Assembly (NCBI GenBank): GCA_017394605.1
Contig: JAFPXU010000020.1
Span: 1-33,795 of the forward strand
Reading direction: 5' to 3'
DNA from: Clostridia bacterium
Lineage (GTDB): Bacteria; Bacillota_A; Clostridia; Christensenellales; CAG-138
DNA length: 33,795 nucleotides
In this document: positions 24,074-31,502 of the stretch, one piece after another
Layout: each line of letters opens with the position of its first letter
Position numbering within the stretch: the stretch's first letter is position 1
Translations under genes and position numbers: made by a program
Notes under the pieces: model-generated
Seen by the model: only the letters and a program-made list of their open reading frames with translations
Told to the model about the DNA's origin: nothing
Databases searched by the model: none

Positions 24074-24111
24074 TTCAATTTAATTTTACTCAATCATTTT
24101 TCTTCTGTCAA
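24074..24111 (-). promoter_or_regulatory. gpx-ohrR promoter with an OhrR-type operator
   Basis: On the minus strand TTGACA (24106-24111), 17 bases, TAAAAT (24083-24088) is a strong promoter. The -10 box lies inside TAAAATTAAATTGAA (24074-24088), which matches the Bacillus OhrR operator pattern TACAATT-n-AATTGTA at 12 of its 14 defined positions, from memory. Binding there would occlude polymerase. Confidence 0.75.
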
Positions 24112-24153
24112 TCTTTTTCTTCCCTTGCCTGCTGAAAATCTTCCTGGAGTTCA

Positions 24154-24190
24154 GAAAAAAAGGAAGGCGCATCTGTCGGATGTGCCTTCC
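24154..24190 (-). terminator. Intrinsic terminator after the lipoprotein gene
   Basis: On the minus strand GGAAGGCACAT pairs with ATGCGCCTTCC (24162-24190, one G-T wobble) around a 7-base loop and is followed by seven or more T residues (24154-24161). Confidence 0.92.
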
Positions 24191-24221
24191 TCTGTTCTGT
24201 TGCAGTTCCAGGCTGCTGATA

Positions 24222-25370
24222 CTAGTCGCTCAGCAAGCGCTGACGTTTGTAAGTGATCTCTGTTGCGACCGGCCTTCCGGATACCGCTTCATAATAGAAT
24301 TTGACGGTTGCCGTGTCTCCTACCGCTGCGTCAAGGTCGCCCTTTATCGTTACGCTGCCGAGGAGGAATGAATACTTGACTCCGTCCGTGGCATCCACAA
24401 CGAGTGAGTTGCCCGCCCTCTGAACGATGATTCCGGTGATCTTCTTGATCTTGACAGGCTGCACGGTCGGAGTGGGATCGGACGGAGCTAGCACTTTGAT
24501 CTCTTTCGCATTAGGTGTATCGGAAGCATACCCGTCATATGTCACGCGGATACGCGCATCGGTCTCGAGATCGTATTTCTTTTCATCGATAAACGTATTA
24601 CCTGTAATCCGGAAAGAATACTTGTTGCTCTTGCTGGTGATGATCGTCACCTTGGTCGACGTCAGTTTTGTAACGACGCCGGTCAGTTCTTTGTTCAGAA
24701 GCGACGGGTCAAGATCCCTGCGGTCCGGATTTGCTTTAACGATTACGATTTCAATCGCTTCAGGGTCATCGATGAGATCTCCCTCAAACGTGACCTCCAC
24801 CACATCGTCGCGCACCACGTTATCCTGTCCGATGATCACCGTATCTTTCGTGACCTTGAAACGGAGAACGTCGGAAGACGTGATCTGCACAAATATATCG
24901 GTGTCGATCTTTGTCATGACCGTTCCCATGATCGTGCTGGTCGGATTGGACTGCGTGACCGTAATTGCCAGCACTTCGGGGCAGGATGTGATGTCTCCTT
25001 CATACGCGACTAAAACCGTGTCGCCCTTATGCACTGACGCATCCGTGATGTTCGACAGCGCAAAGCTGATCGTGTTTCCGTTATCCATCCGGATAATCAG
25101 CGAATTGGCCGCTGTTGCCATTACCACGCCGGATACAGTCTTCGCCGGCTCAAGTGTTGGTTCCGGCGGTTCTGCGGTGGGTGCCGCCGTCGGCTCGGGG
25201 ATAGGCTCCGAAGTCGGCACAGGTGTTTCAGCGGCGGGTTCCTTTGCAGGCTCTGTTTCCGCCGGCACTGCCGTCGGCTGTGCATCCGGCGCCACGATCT
25301 GAATGCATCCCGTGACGAAGAAAGCAAAAACCAGAATCATCACGATGCCGAATCTCAGAATGTTCCTCAC
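24222..25370 (-). CDS. Secreted lipoprotein with four tandem beta-rich repeats
   Basis: This 382-residue protein is of unknown function. It starts with a lipoprotein signal (hydrophobic core, then F-V-T-G-C at residue 22). Next comes a ~50-residue Pro/Ala/Glu/Thr-rich linker (residues 27-76) that would span the wall. The rest is four degenerate repeats of about 70 residues, each opening S/T/M-G-x-V/I and containing a short strand pattern, then V-x-V-x-Y/F-x-G/E-x-(x)-D and ending A-x-E-I-x-V. Repeat starts are near residues 78, 147, 219 and 295. The repeats resemble small beta-barrel (DUF5666-like) units, but I cannot name them. It stands alone between two terminators with its own promoter. 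Confidence 0.75.
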   Translation of the reverse strand: MRNILRFGIVMILVFAFFVTGCIQIVAPDAQPTAVPAETEPAKEPAAETPVPTSEPIPEPTAAPTAEPPEPTLEPAKTVSGVVMATAANSLIIRMDNGNTISFALSNITDASVHKGDTVLVAYEGDITSCPEVLAITVTQSNPTSTIMGTVMTKIDTDIFVQITSSDVLRFKVTKDTVIIGQDNVVRDDVVEVTFEGDLIDDPEAIEIVIVKANPDRRDLDPSLLNKELTGVVTKLTSTKVTIITSKSNKYSFRITGNTFIDEKKYDLETDARIRVTYDGYASDTPNAKEIKVLAPSDPTPTVQPVKIKKITGIIVQRAGNSLVVDATDGVKYSFLLGSVTIKGDLDAAVGDTATVKFYYEAVSGRPVATEITYKRQRLLSD

Positions 25371-25408
25371 ATTTCATACCTCGCGTCTTTTTTTAAATCA
25401 ACAGACAT

Positions 25409-25435
25409 ATTATAGGCAGCCACCGTATAAGTCAA
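25409..25435 (-). promoter_or_regulatory. Probable promoter of the repeat lipoprotein gene
   Basis: On the minus strand TTGACT (25430-25435) and TATAAT (25409-25414) are 15 bases apart, shorter than ideal but with both hexamers good. The start codon lies 38 bases downstream. Confidence 0.5.
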
Positions 25436-25495
25436 CCCCGTATGCGTGTTATTCAAAATCATTTTACACGTTCAGGGATCGGCAGACGCATCAAT

Positions 25496-25523
25496 AAGAA
25501 AAAGCCTCGATGATCGAGGCTTT
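25496..25523 (-). terminator. Intrinsic terminator after the LysM miniprotein genes
   Basis: On the minus strand AAAGCCTCGA pairs perfectly with TCGAGGCTTT (25501-25523) around a 3-base loop, followed by a T-rich tail (TTTTTCTTATT). It lies 18 bases beyond the second miniprotein stop. Confidence 0.92.
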
Positions 25524-25541
25524 GCATGTTTCCCGGACAGC

Positions 25542-25769
25542 TCAGTACACGGCAGGGATCAGAAGTTTCCACCCGATCTGAATCAGGTTCTTGTCCTTGA
25601 TCCTGTCGCGGTTCAGGTTATAGATCTCATCCACCGTCGTTCCGAAACGAGCGGCGATTTTAGTCAGGTTGTCGCCCTGCTTTACCGTATACAGATAAAA
25701 CTTGTTGCCTACTCCGCCGACCGCTTTTTCAAGTTCTTCCGCTGTCGCCTGTTCGAATCCTTCCAGCAT
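25542..25769 (-). CDS. Double-glycine-leader LysM miniprotein (second copy)
   Basis: This 75-residue protein has an acidic N-terminus (M-L-E-G-F-E-Q-A-T-A-E-E-L-E-K-A-V-G-G, residues 1-19) in the form of a double-glycine leader. Counting back from the GG, Glu is at -8, Leu at -7 and Ala at -4, as in class II bacteriocin leaders. The remaining 56 residues are essentially one LysM domain (Y-T-V-K-Q-G-D-N-L-T-K-I-A-A-R-F-G-T, then N-L-N, L-I-Q-I-G-W-K-L-L-I-P) that would bind peptidoglycan or chitin-like glycans. I chose ATG 25769 over GTG 25775 because AGGAGG lies seven bases upstream. No Sec signal is present, so C39-peptidase ABC export would be needed; no such exporter is in the window. It follows its paralogue by 24 bases. 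Confidence 0.85.
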   Translation of the reverse strand: MLEGFEQATAEELEKAVGGVGNKFYLYTVKQGDNLTKIAARFGTTVDEIYNLNRDRIKDKNLIQIGWKLLIPAVY

Positions 25770-25793
25770 GACCACTGCCTCCTGTTCCGTATC

Positions 25794-26033
25794 TTAAATC
25801 TGCTTCGCCGGAATCAAAAGTTTCCATCCGACGCGGATGATATTCTTGTCCTGAATCTTGTCACGATTCAGATTATAAATGATATTCACTGATGTGCCGA
25901 ATCTTCTCGCGAGTTTGTTGAGCGTATCCCCCTCAACGACCACGTATTCAAAGCACGGTCCGACATATCTGTCCCCTTCCAGGACCACTCCTCCGGATAC
26001 TTCGCTCAGCGATTCGTTCTTGAGTTCTGCCAT
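25794..26033 (-). CDS. Double-glycine-leader LysM miniprotein (first copy)
   Basis: This 79-residue protein begins MAELKNESLSEVSGG, a clear double-glycine leader with Leu at -12, Leu at -7 and Val at -4 from the GG. Cleavage would release 64 residues: a short lead-in containing one cysteine (Y-V-G-P-C-F), then a single LysM domain (V-V-V-E-G-D-T-L-N-K-L-A-R-R-F-G-T, N-L-N-R-D-K-I, R-V-G-W-K-L-L-I-P). It shares the R-F-G-T-(S/T)-V and D-K-N-(I/L)-I patterns with the next gene, so the pair arose by duplication. AGGAGGG lies seven bases before the ATG. The function is unknown; a wall-targeted peptide or glycan-binding effector is possible. Confidence 0.87.
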   Translation of the reverse strand: MAELKNESLSEVSGGVVLEGDRYVGPCFEYVVVEGDTLNKLARRFGTSVNIIYNLNRDKIQDKNIIRVGWKLLIPAKQI

Positions 26034-26065
26034 TGTAAAACCCTCCTGTTATAAACATTTGATTG

Positions 26066-26090
26066 CCGTTTCCGCAACACCGTGAAACGG
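26066..26090 (-). other. Hairpin between the SDR and LysM miniprotein genes
   Basis: CCGTTTC (26066-26072) and GAAACGG (26084-26090) form a 7-bp stem with an 11-base loop. There is no T-tract, so readthrough from the dehydrogenase gene into the miniprotein genes is possible. Confidence 0.4.
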
Positions 26091-26123
26091 GCGCAGGGAA
26101 ACAGATAATACGGTCTCTGACTC

Positions 26124-26918
26124 TTAAGCGTACATTTTCCCGAGGATCCAGTTGCGGAGCCGGATAGGCAGTATTGCCCCCAGCAAAAGAAAGAACTGGT
26201 ATTTGAGCCCGCAGCTGTATCTCGCCTTCGGATTCTTTTTTCTGCTGATGGAAACGATTCTCTGCGCAAGCGTTTCAGGCGGCATGCCGTTTTCTTCGTC
26301 ATGCTCCATGGAAGCGACGGAACGGGACAAGGCTTTATATACTTCCTGTCCCTCCGTGTTCTTTTTCCTTGCCGCGGTAAAGCCGGTTTTTGTGTCGCCC
26401 GGAAGAATCGCCGTCACCCGGATCCCGAACGGCCGCACTTCGTTCTGCAGCGCTTCCGTTATGGAAAGAACACCCGCTTTCACCGCGGAATACCAGCTCT
26501 GGAAGGGAATGGACAATGCTCCTGCAACGGAGCTGATATTGATAATCATCCCGGAACCGGCTTCTCTCATGTACGGCAGGACCGCTCTTGTGCAATGAGC
26601 GATTCCGAGAAGGCATACTTCAAACTGGCTGCGGATCTCCTCATCCGTCTGAAACTCAAATGCGCCGGAGATTCCTGAGCCTGCGTTGTTTACGAGAATA
26701 TCCACTCGTCCCTGATCCGCAATGACTTTGTTCACCGCCTCAAGAACTTGTTTCTCATCCGTAACATCCGCGGCAAGCGGCAGAACGGAAGCACCTTCCT
26801 TCGGGTGTCTGGAAAGCCCGTATACGGTATCACCCTGCTTCGCAAACAGTTCTGCGGCGGCTTTTCCAATCCCGCTGGACGCGCCGGTCACGATAACGAT
26901 ACGTTTATTCTCCGACAT
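26124..26918 (-). CDS. Short-chain dehydrogenase/reductase with C-terminal hydrophobic tail
   Basis: This 264-residue classical SDR has the cofactor motif T-G-A-S-S-G-I-G (11-18), N-N-A-G (77-80), catalytic Ser in I-I-N-I-S-S (near 130), and Y143-x-x-x-K147 in W-Y-S-A-V-K-A. The C-terminal ~25 residues (Y-Q-F-F-L-L-L-G-A-I-L-P-I-R-L-R-N-W-I-L) are hydrophobic and could bind the membrane. Its start overlaps the stop of the preceding SPT-like synthase by 14 bases, so the two are translationally coupled. A synthase that makes a 3-keto product followed by an SDR suggests this enzyme reduces that ketone, as 3-ketosphinganine reductase does. That pairing is inferred; the SDR family alone does not reveal the substrate. 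Confidence 0.85.
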   Translation of the reverse strand: MSENKRIVIVTGASSGIGKAAAELFAKQGDTVYGLSRHPKEGASVLPLAADVTDEKQVLEAVNKVIADQGRVDILVNNAGSGISGAFEFQTDEEIRSQFEVCLLGIAHCTRAVLPYMREAGSGMIINISSVAGALSIPFQSWYSAVKAGVLSITEALQNEVRPFGIRVTAILPGDTKTGFTAARKKNTEGQEVYKALSRSVASMEHDEENGMPPETLAQRIVSISRKKNPKARYSCGLKYQFFLLLGAILPIRLRNWILGKMYA

Positions 26919-28086
26919 GCTTCTTTACCGTTCTTTCTATGATGGAGAGCGCTTCGTCCAGAATCTCCTTGGTATGGGACGCCATATAACTGGTACGAAG
27001 CAGACAAGCATCCGCAGTCGTCGCGGGTGGCAGAACAGGATTCGTGTATACGCCGTCCTCATACAGCTCGCGCCATGTCTCCAACGTTGTGATCGCATCC
27101 TTCGTATAGATGGGTATGATTGGCGTGACGCTGTCTTTGATGTGAAGCCCCGCGGCCTTCAGTCCCTCGCGCATATAGTTGGAAAGGGAGATCAGCCTTT
27201 GCGGAAGTTCGGGCTGTTCCTCGAGGATTGTCAGTGCCTCCAGCGCCGTCGCAACGGAAGCGGGCGGAATCGACGCGCAGAACATATACGGGCGGGATGC
27301 GTGCCTTGCATAATCGATCGCATGGGCGGTCGATGCCATAAATCCGCCGATGGAAGCGAGCGATTTGGAAAATGTCCCCATGATGATATCCACTTCATCC
27401 GTCAATCCGAAATAGTCTGCCGTGCCCCGTCCCCCGTTACCGAGTACGCCGAGACCATGCGCGTCATCGACCATGACTCTCGCCCCGTATTTTCTGGCGA
27501 GGCGGACGATCTCAGGCAGATTGCAGATATCGCCGCTCATGGAGAACACGCCGTCTGTCACAATCAGCGCACCGGAATGATCCGGCACTTTCTGCAGGCA
27601 TCTCTCCAAATGCTCCATATCGCTGTGACGGTACCGGAGCATCGTCGCGTACGAAAGCTTGCAGCCGTCGTATATGCTCGCATGGTTTTCCTTATCCACG
27701 ATGATATAGTCGTCTTTTCCGCAGATAGCGGAAATAATGCCAAGGTTGGAAAGAAAGCCCGTCGAGAACGTCATAACGGCTTCTTTCCCGAGAAATGACG
27801 CCAGTCTCCTTTCGAGCTCTGTATGAAGGCACAGTGTTCCGTTCAGAAATCTGGACCCGGAACATCCCGCGCCGAATTCTTTCAGCGCGCGTACACCCGC
27901 CTCGATCACGCGCGGATGGACCGTCAGCCCGAGATAGTTGTTGGATCCCAGCATGATCCGCCGTTTGCCTTCCATGATGACTTCCGTGTCCTGCCGGGTC
28001 TCCAGCTCATGAAAATACGGATAAATGCCTTTCTCTCTGATTTCAACTGCCAGGGGATTGATTGGTTTTGCTAAAATATCGATCAT
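26905..28086 (-). CDS. Alpha-oxoamine synthase, serine palmitoyltransferase-like
   Basis: This 393-residue PLP enzyme of the AONS/KBL/ALAS/SPT family condenses an amino acid with an acyl-CoA or acyl-ACP. The PLP lysine is Lys241 in G-T-F-S-K-S-L-A-S-I-G-G-F, a version typical of serine palmitoyltransferase; biotin and glycine/threonine relatives usually read T-L-G-K. The N-terminal G-I-Y-P-Y-F (20-25), Q-D-T-E-V-I-M-E-G and M-L-G-S-N-N-Y-L-G-L also follow bacterial SPT. Stacking His135 (N-H-A-S) and the V-D-D-A-H motif (206-210) are present. No biotin genes are nearby. The start codon has GAGGA five bases upstream. It overlaps a dehydrogenase gene. Confidence 0.83.
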   Translation of the reverse strand: MIDILAKPINPLAVEIREKGIYPYFHELETRQDTEVIMEGKRRIMLGSNNYLGLTVHPRVIEAGVRALKEFGAGCSGSRFLNGTLCLHTELERRLASFLGKEAVMTFSTGFLSNLGIISAICGKDDYIIVDKENHASIYDGCKLSYATMLRYRHSDMEHLERCLQKVPDHSGALIVTDGVFSMSGDICNLPEIVRLARKYGARVMVDDAHGLGVLGNGGRGTADYFGLTDEVDIIMGTFSKSLASIGGFMASTAHAIDYARHASRPYMFCASIPPASVATALEALTILEEQPELPQRLISLSNYMREGLKAAGLHIKDSVTPIIPIYTKDAITTLETWRELYEDGVYTNPVLPPATTADACLLRTSYMASHTKEILDEALSIIERTVKKHVGE

Positions 28087-28235
28087 ATGATTCCTCTAAA
28101 AAAACACATTTATAATATTATATACGTATTATGTCGTTTTCCGCAACAGACCTTGCGTATATCGCAGGTTGCAGAAGATGCCCGAATATGGCATGATGTT
28201 GATACTTCTTAAAAGCAGGAGCGATCAGAACCGAA

Positions 28236-28814
28236 ATGAATCCGCAGTTTTTCCTGAACAGCATATTGTTCGGCGTCGGTCTCGCCATGGATGCCTTTTC
28301 CGTCTCCCTCTCGAACGGACTGAACGAGCCGGGCATGCCGAGATCCAAATCTTTCCTGATCGCGGGAACGTTCGCCCTGTTCCAGTTTCTGATGCCCATG
28401 ATAGGCTGGTTCTGCGTTCATACGATTGAGGAAGCCTTCCATACCGTCAGCCGCTTTATTCCCTGGATCGCGCTGGTCCTTCTTCTGTATATCGGCGGTA
28501 AAATGCTTCTGGAAGGTATTAGGAACAAAGATACAGAACACGAAAAAGCGACCGTCGGCACGGGCTCTCTTGTCGTTCAGGCAGTCGCGACCTCCATCGA
28601 CGCGCTCTCGGTCGGTTTTACTATCTCCGAATTCGGTCCTGTTCCCGCCGCGGTTGAATCCGTGATCATCGGCGTGGTCACCTTCTTAATCTGTCTTGCC
28701 GGCGTGGGCATCGGAAAAAAGGCAGGCACCAGACTTGCCGGAAAAGCTTCCATTCTTGGAGGAATCATTCTGATCGTCATCGGTATCGAAATCTTTCTGA
28801 AAGGGATCCTGTAG
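28236..28814 (+). CDS. mntP: Manganese efflux pump MntP
   Basis: This 192-residue membrane protein has six predicted helices. It has the MntP/YebN pattern with two repeats: G-L-A-M-D-A-F-S-V-S-L-S-N-G near the start and A-V-A-T-S-I-D-A-L-S-V-G-F-T near residue 116. Each carries the conserved Asp in a helix that lines the metal path. It exports Mn2+. The ATG at 28236 has a rather distant AGGAG. The 150-base upstream region is A/T rich with TATAAT at 28111-28116 and a short hairpin (ATGCC...GGCAT near 28180-28195). I could not recognise the yybP-ykoY Mn2+ riboswitch that often controls this family. No clear terminator follows. Confidence 0.92.
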   Translation: MNPQFFLNSILFGVGLAMDAFSVSLSNGLNEPGMPRSKSFLIAGTFALFQFLMPMIGWFCVHTIEEAFHTVSRFIPWIALVLLLYIGGKMLLEGIRNKDTEHEKATVGTGSLVVQAVATSIDALSVGFTISEFGPVPAAVESVIIGVVTFLICLAGVGIGKKAGTRLAGKASILGGIILIVIGIEIFLKGIL

Positions 28815-28960
28815 GCTTCCGTCGGTTTGCTCTGTTTTCTCTGGTGCGTCTTCCTGTTTCTTTCGTAACAGCATGTCATTTGTCTGACAAAGTGTCTCGG
28901 GTCATTTTACCTTGCCGGATAATCTTTTCCAAATCAAGCCGGAAGGCGGTGTTTTGACAC

Positions 28961-28993
28961 AAAAAATACCCGTACCGCTGAATGCGATACGGG
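28961..28993 (-). terminator. Intrinsic terminator of the nucleoside transporter operon
   Basis: On the minus strand CCCGTATCGC pairs with GCGGTACGGG (28969-28993, one wobble) around a 5-base loop, followed by TATTTTTTG. It lies 20 bases beyond the ATPase stop. Confidence 0.9.
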
Positions 28994-29012
28994 CAATTGT
29001 ACCTGTTATCTG

Positions 29013-30557
29013 TTATTCCTTACGGATATCCTCCAACCGGGTTCCGCCCATCATCAGTCCTATTTCCTCGACAGTCGTCTCGGACGGTCTGACGATTCCC
29101 ATCAGCTTCCCTTCGAACGGAACCCCGATACGGTCCGACAGTTTCATGACCTCCTCGAGCTCTGTTGAGACAAGAAGAACAGCCGCTCCCTCATCCCGCT
29201 GTTTCATGATCTGCCCGTGAATGTACTCGATTGCGCCGACATCAAGACCGCGTGTCGGATGCATGGCAATCAGGAATTTGGGGTTGCGGGACAGTTCGCG
29301 CGCAACGATGACCTTTTGCTGGTTGCCGCCGGAAAGACTTCCGGCAAACTCGTAACGGCTCGGCGTTTTTACACCGAATCGCTCAATCAGCTCATTCGCG
29401 TACGCATCGATCGCACGGTTGTCAAGCAGAGCTCCCTTGCCGAATTTCGGCGTGTAGTAATCCTGCAGGATAAAGTTCTCGGTCAGATGCATTCCAAGAA
29501 TCAGTCCCGCCTTATGACGGTCCGCGGGAATATGAGAAACACCGCTGGACATAATCTGCCGGGTTGATTCTTTTCCCAGATCCTTCCCTTCATACATGGC
29601 CGATCCGCTTGTCGCGTGTTTTGCACCGGTCAGGCATTCCACCAGCTCATTCTGTCCGTTTCCGTCGACACCGGCGATTCCGAAAATCTCTCCCGAATGA
29701 ACGTCGAAGGAGATATCGGTAAGCAGATTCGTATGCGCGTCGCGGGCAAGCGTCAGGTCGCTGACCTGTACCATTGCCTCGCCCTCCGTTCCTGCCTTAC
29801 GCTCGATGGAAAAGCTGACGTCACGTCCGACCATCAGACGCGCAAGATCGTTGACCGTGCAATCCGCTACATTGTATGTTCCCTCGGTGCGTCCGAGTCT
29901 GAGAACGGTGACCCGGTCGCAGATCTCCTTGATTTCGTTCAGCTTATGGCTGATGAACAGAACCGTAAATCCCTTTTCTGTCAGGCTGCGGATCATATTG
30001 AACAACTCGCCCGTCTCCTGCGGGGTCAGAACGGAAGTCGGCTCATCCAGGATCAGTATCTTCGCGCCGCGGTACAGTGCCTTAATGATCTCCACACGCT
30101 GACGCTGTCCGACCGCAAGATCCCCGACTTTCGCTTCCGGATCGATCTCCAGATTATACTTTTCGGCAAGTTCCGATATGCGCTTCGCCGCCTGTTTAAA
30201 GTTGAGTTTTAAATAGCCGGCGTCGGTCGCGCCGATCAGGCAGTTCTCTGTAACCGTCATGGTCGGAACAAGCATAAAATGCTGATGGACCATGCCGATT
30301 CCGATCGCCATCGCGTCACGTGCGGAATTGAAATGAACCTCTTTTCCATCAATCACGATTTCGCCGGAAGTCGGTTTGATCAGCCCGCAGAGCTGATTCA
30401 TCAGCGTGGATTTCCCCGCTCCGTTTTCACCGAGCAAAGCGTGTACTTCGCCCGCACGCACATTCAGGCAGACATCCGCATTGGCCAGAACGCCCGGGAA
30501 CTGCTTGTAGATATGGCGCATTTCGAGGATGATGTTTTCGTTTTGCTTCGTTTCCAT
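29013..30557 (-). CDS. nupO: Nucleoside ABC transporter ATPase (NupO/YufO-like)
   Basis: This 514-residue ATPase with two fused ABC domains is typical of the sugar/nucleoside importer class. Domain 1 has Walker [19 protein letters not shown] signature, Walker [13 protein letters not shown], and H-loop F-I-S-H-K-L. The [14 protein letters not shown] segment is characteristic of the Bmp/Nup group. Domain 2 is degenerate: its Walker A is G-V-D-G-N-G-Q, lacking G-K-S/T, while its signature L-S-G-G-N-Q-Q-K and R-G-L-D-V-G remain, as in other members. AAGGAGG precedes the ATG. It is the last gene of the operon, whereas Bacillus nupNOPQ has the ATPase second. Confidence 0.92.
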   Translation of the reverse strand: METKQNENIILEMRHIYKQFPGVLANADVCLNVRAGEVHALLGENGAGKSTLMNQLCGLIKPTSGEIVIDGKEVHFNSARDAMAIGIGMVHQHFMLVPTMTVTENCLIGATDAGYLKLNFKQAAKRISELAEKYNLEIDPEAKVGDLAVGQRQRVEIIKALYRGAKILILDEPTSVLTPQETGELFNMIRSLTEKGFTVLFISHKLNEIKEICDRVTVLRLGRTEGTYNVADCTVNDLARLMVGRDVSFSIERKAGTEGEAMVQVSDLTLARDAHTNLLTDISFDVHSGEIFGIAGVDGNGQNELVECLTGAKHATSGSAMYEGKDLGKESTRQIMSSGVSHIPADRHKAGLILGMHLTENFILQDYYTPKFGKGALLDNRAIDAYANELIERFGVKTPSRYEFAGSLSGGNQQKVIVARELSRNPKFLIAMHPTRGLDVGAIEYIHGQIMKQRDEGAAVLLVSTELEEVMKLSDRIGVPFEGKLMGIVRPSETTVEEIGLMMGGTRLEDIRKE

Positions 30558-30567
30558 CCTGTCCTCC

Positions 30568-31500
30568 TTATCCGCGCCTGTACGGCTTGCCCTGTGCAGC
30601 CGGTGCCATGGTGCTCTTACCCAGCAGTGCCAGTGCTACAACGGTCAGAATGTACGGCAGCATGTTGAGGAAGTAGTACGGAATGTTAACGCCGTAAACC
30701 TGAAGCAGGTTAGCCAGGACGTTGCCCGCCATAAAGATCATAGACGCGAACATGATGCCCGTCGGTTTATAGCGTCCGAAGATGACCGCCGCGATCGCGA
30801 TATATCCTCTGCCGGAGACCATTTCCTCGGAGAAGAATGTCAGAAGACCGGTCGAGAGGAACGCGCCGCCGACACCCATCAGCATCGAGCCGACGATGCA
30901 TGCCAGGTATCTGGTGCGGAAGACATTAATGCCCAGCGTATCCGCCGCACCCGGATTCTCGCCGACTGCCCGCAGGTTCAATCCGGGCTGTGTCTTAAAC
31001 AGGAAGTATGAAATGACCGGAACCATCAAAAAACTGATATAGACGATCGGCATCTGATTGAAAAATGCCGTTCCGACGATCGGGATCTTTGAAACACCCG
31101 GGATCGGAAGGTTCTTGAACGTATCGATCGAGGCGATGGTGGTACTGACCCCGAACAAAACGCGGTTCAGCGCCGCTGAAAGTCCGGAACCGAGAATGTT
31201 GATGGCCACGCCAACGACCGTCTGGTTTGCGCGGAGCGTTATCGTCAGAAACGCAAACAGCAGCCCCATCAACCCTGCCGCAATAACGGCAAACAGAAGA
31301 CCGCCCCATACGCTTCCGGTATAATAGGAACCGGCGACCGCAGCCAGTGTAGCGATCAGCATCGTGCCTTCAACACCGATATGCAGCAATCCCGCTTCAT
31401 TGACCAGCAGCAGACCGAGCGCTGCGATCAGGATCGGTGTCGCCATACGGATATCGGAAGCAAGTACGTTCCCGATAATATTTACAGGACCAACTCCCAT
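30568..31500 (-). CDS. nupQ: Nucleoside ABC transporter permease (NupQ-like)
   Basis: This 310-residue polytopic membrane permease belongs to the branched-chain amino acid/ribose/nucleoside superfamily. Features are A-L-G-L-L-L-V-N-E-A-G-L-L-H-I-G-V-E-G-T-M, I-T-L-R-A-N-Q-T-V-V-G-V-A-I-N, and L-R-A-V-G-E-N-P-G-A-A-D-T-L-G-I in the loop that contacts the ATPase. It is preceded by GGAAGGAGG placed within the end of the upstream permease gene and starts two bases after that stop, so translation is coupled. It pairs with the NupP-like subunit to form the channel. Confidence 0.92.
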   Translation of the reverse strand: MGVGPVNIIGNVLASDIRMATPILIAALGLLLVNEAGLLHIGVEGTMLIATLAAVAGSYYTGSVWGGLLFAVIAAGLMGLLFAFLTITLRANQTVVGVAINILGSGLSAALNRVLFGVSTTIASIDTFKNLPIPGVSKIPIVGTAFFNQMPIVYISFLMVPVISYFLFKTQPGLNLRAVGENPGAADTLGINVFRTRYLACIVGSMLMGVGGAFLSTGLLTFFSEEMVSGRGYIAIAAVIFGRYKPTGIMFASMIFMAGNVLANLLQVYGVNIPYYFLNMLPYILTVVALALLGKSTMAPAAQGKPYRRG

Positions 31501-31502
31501 AC

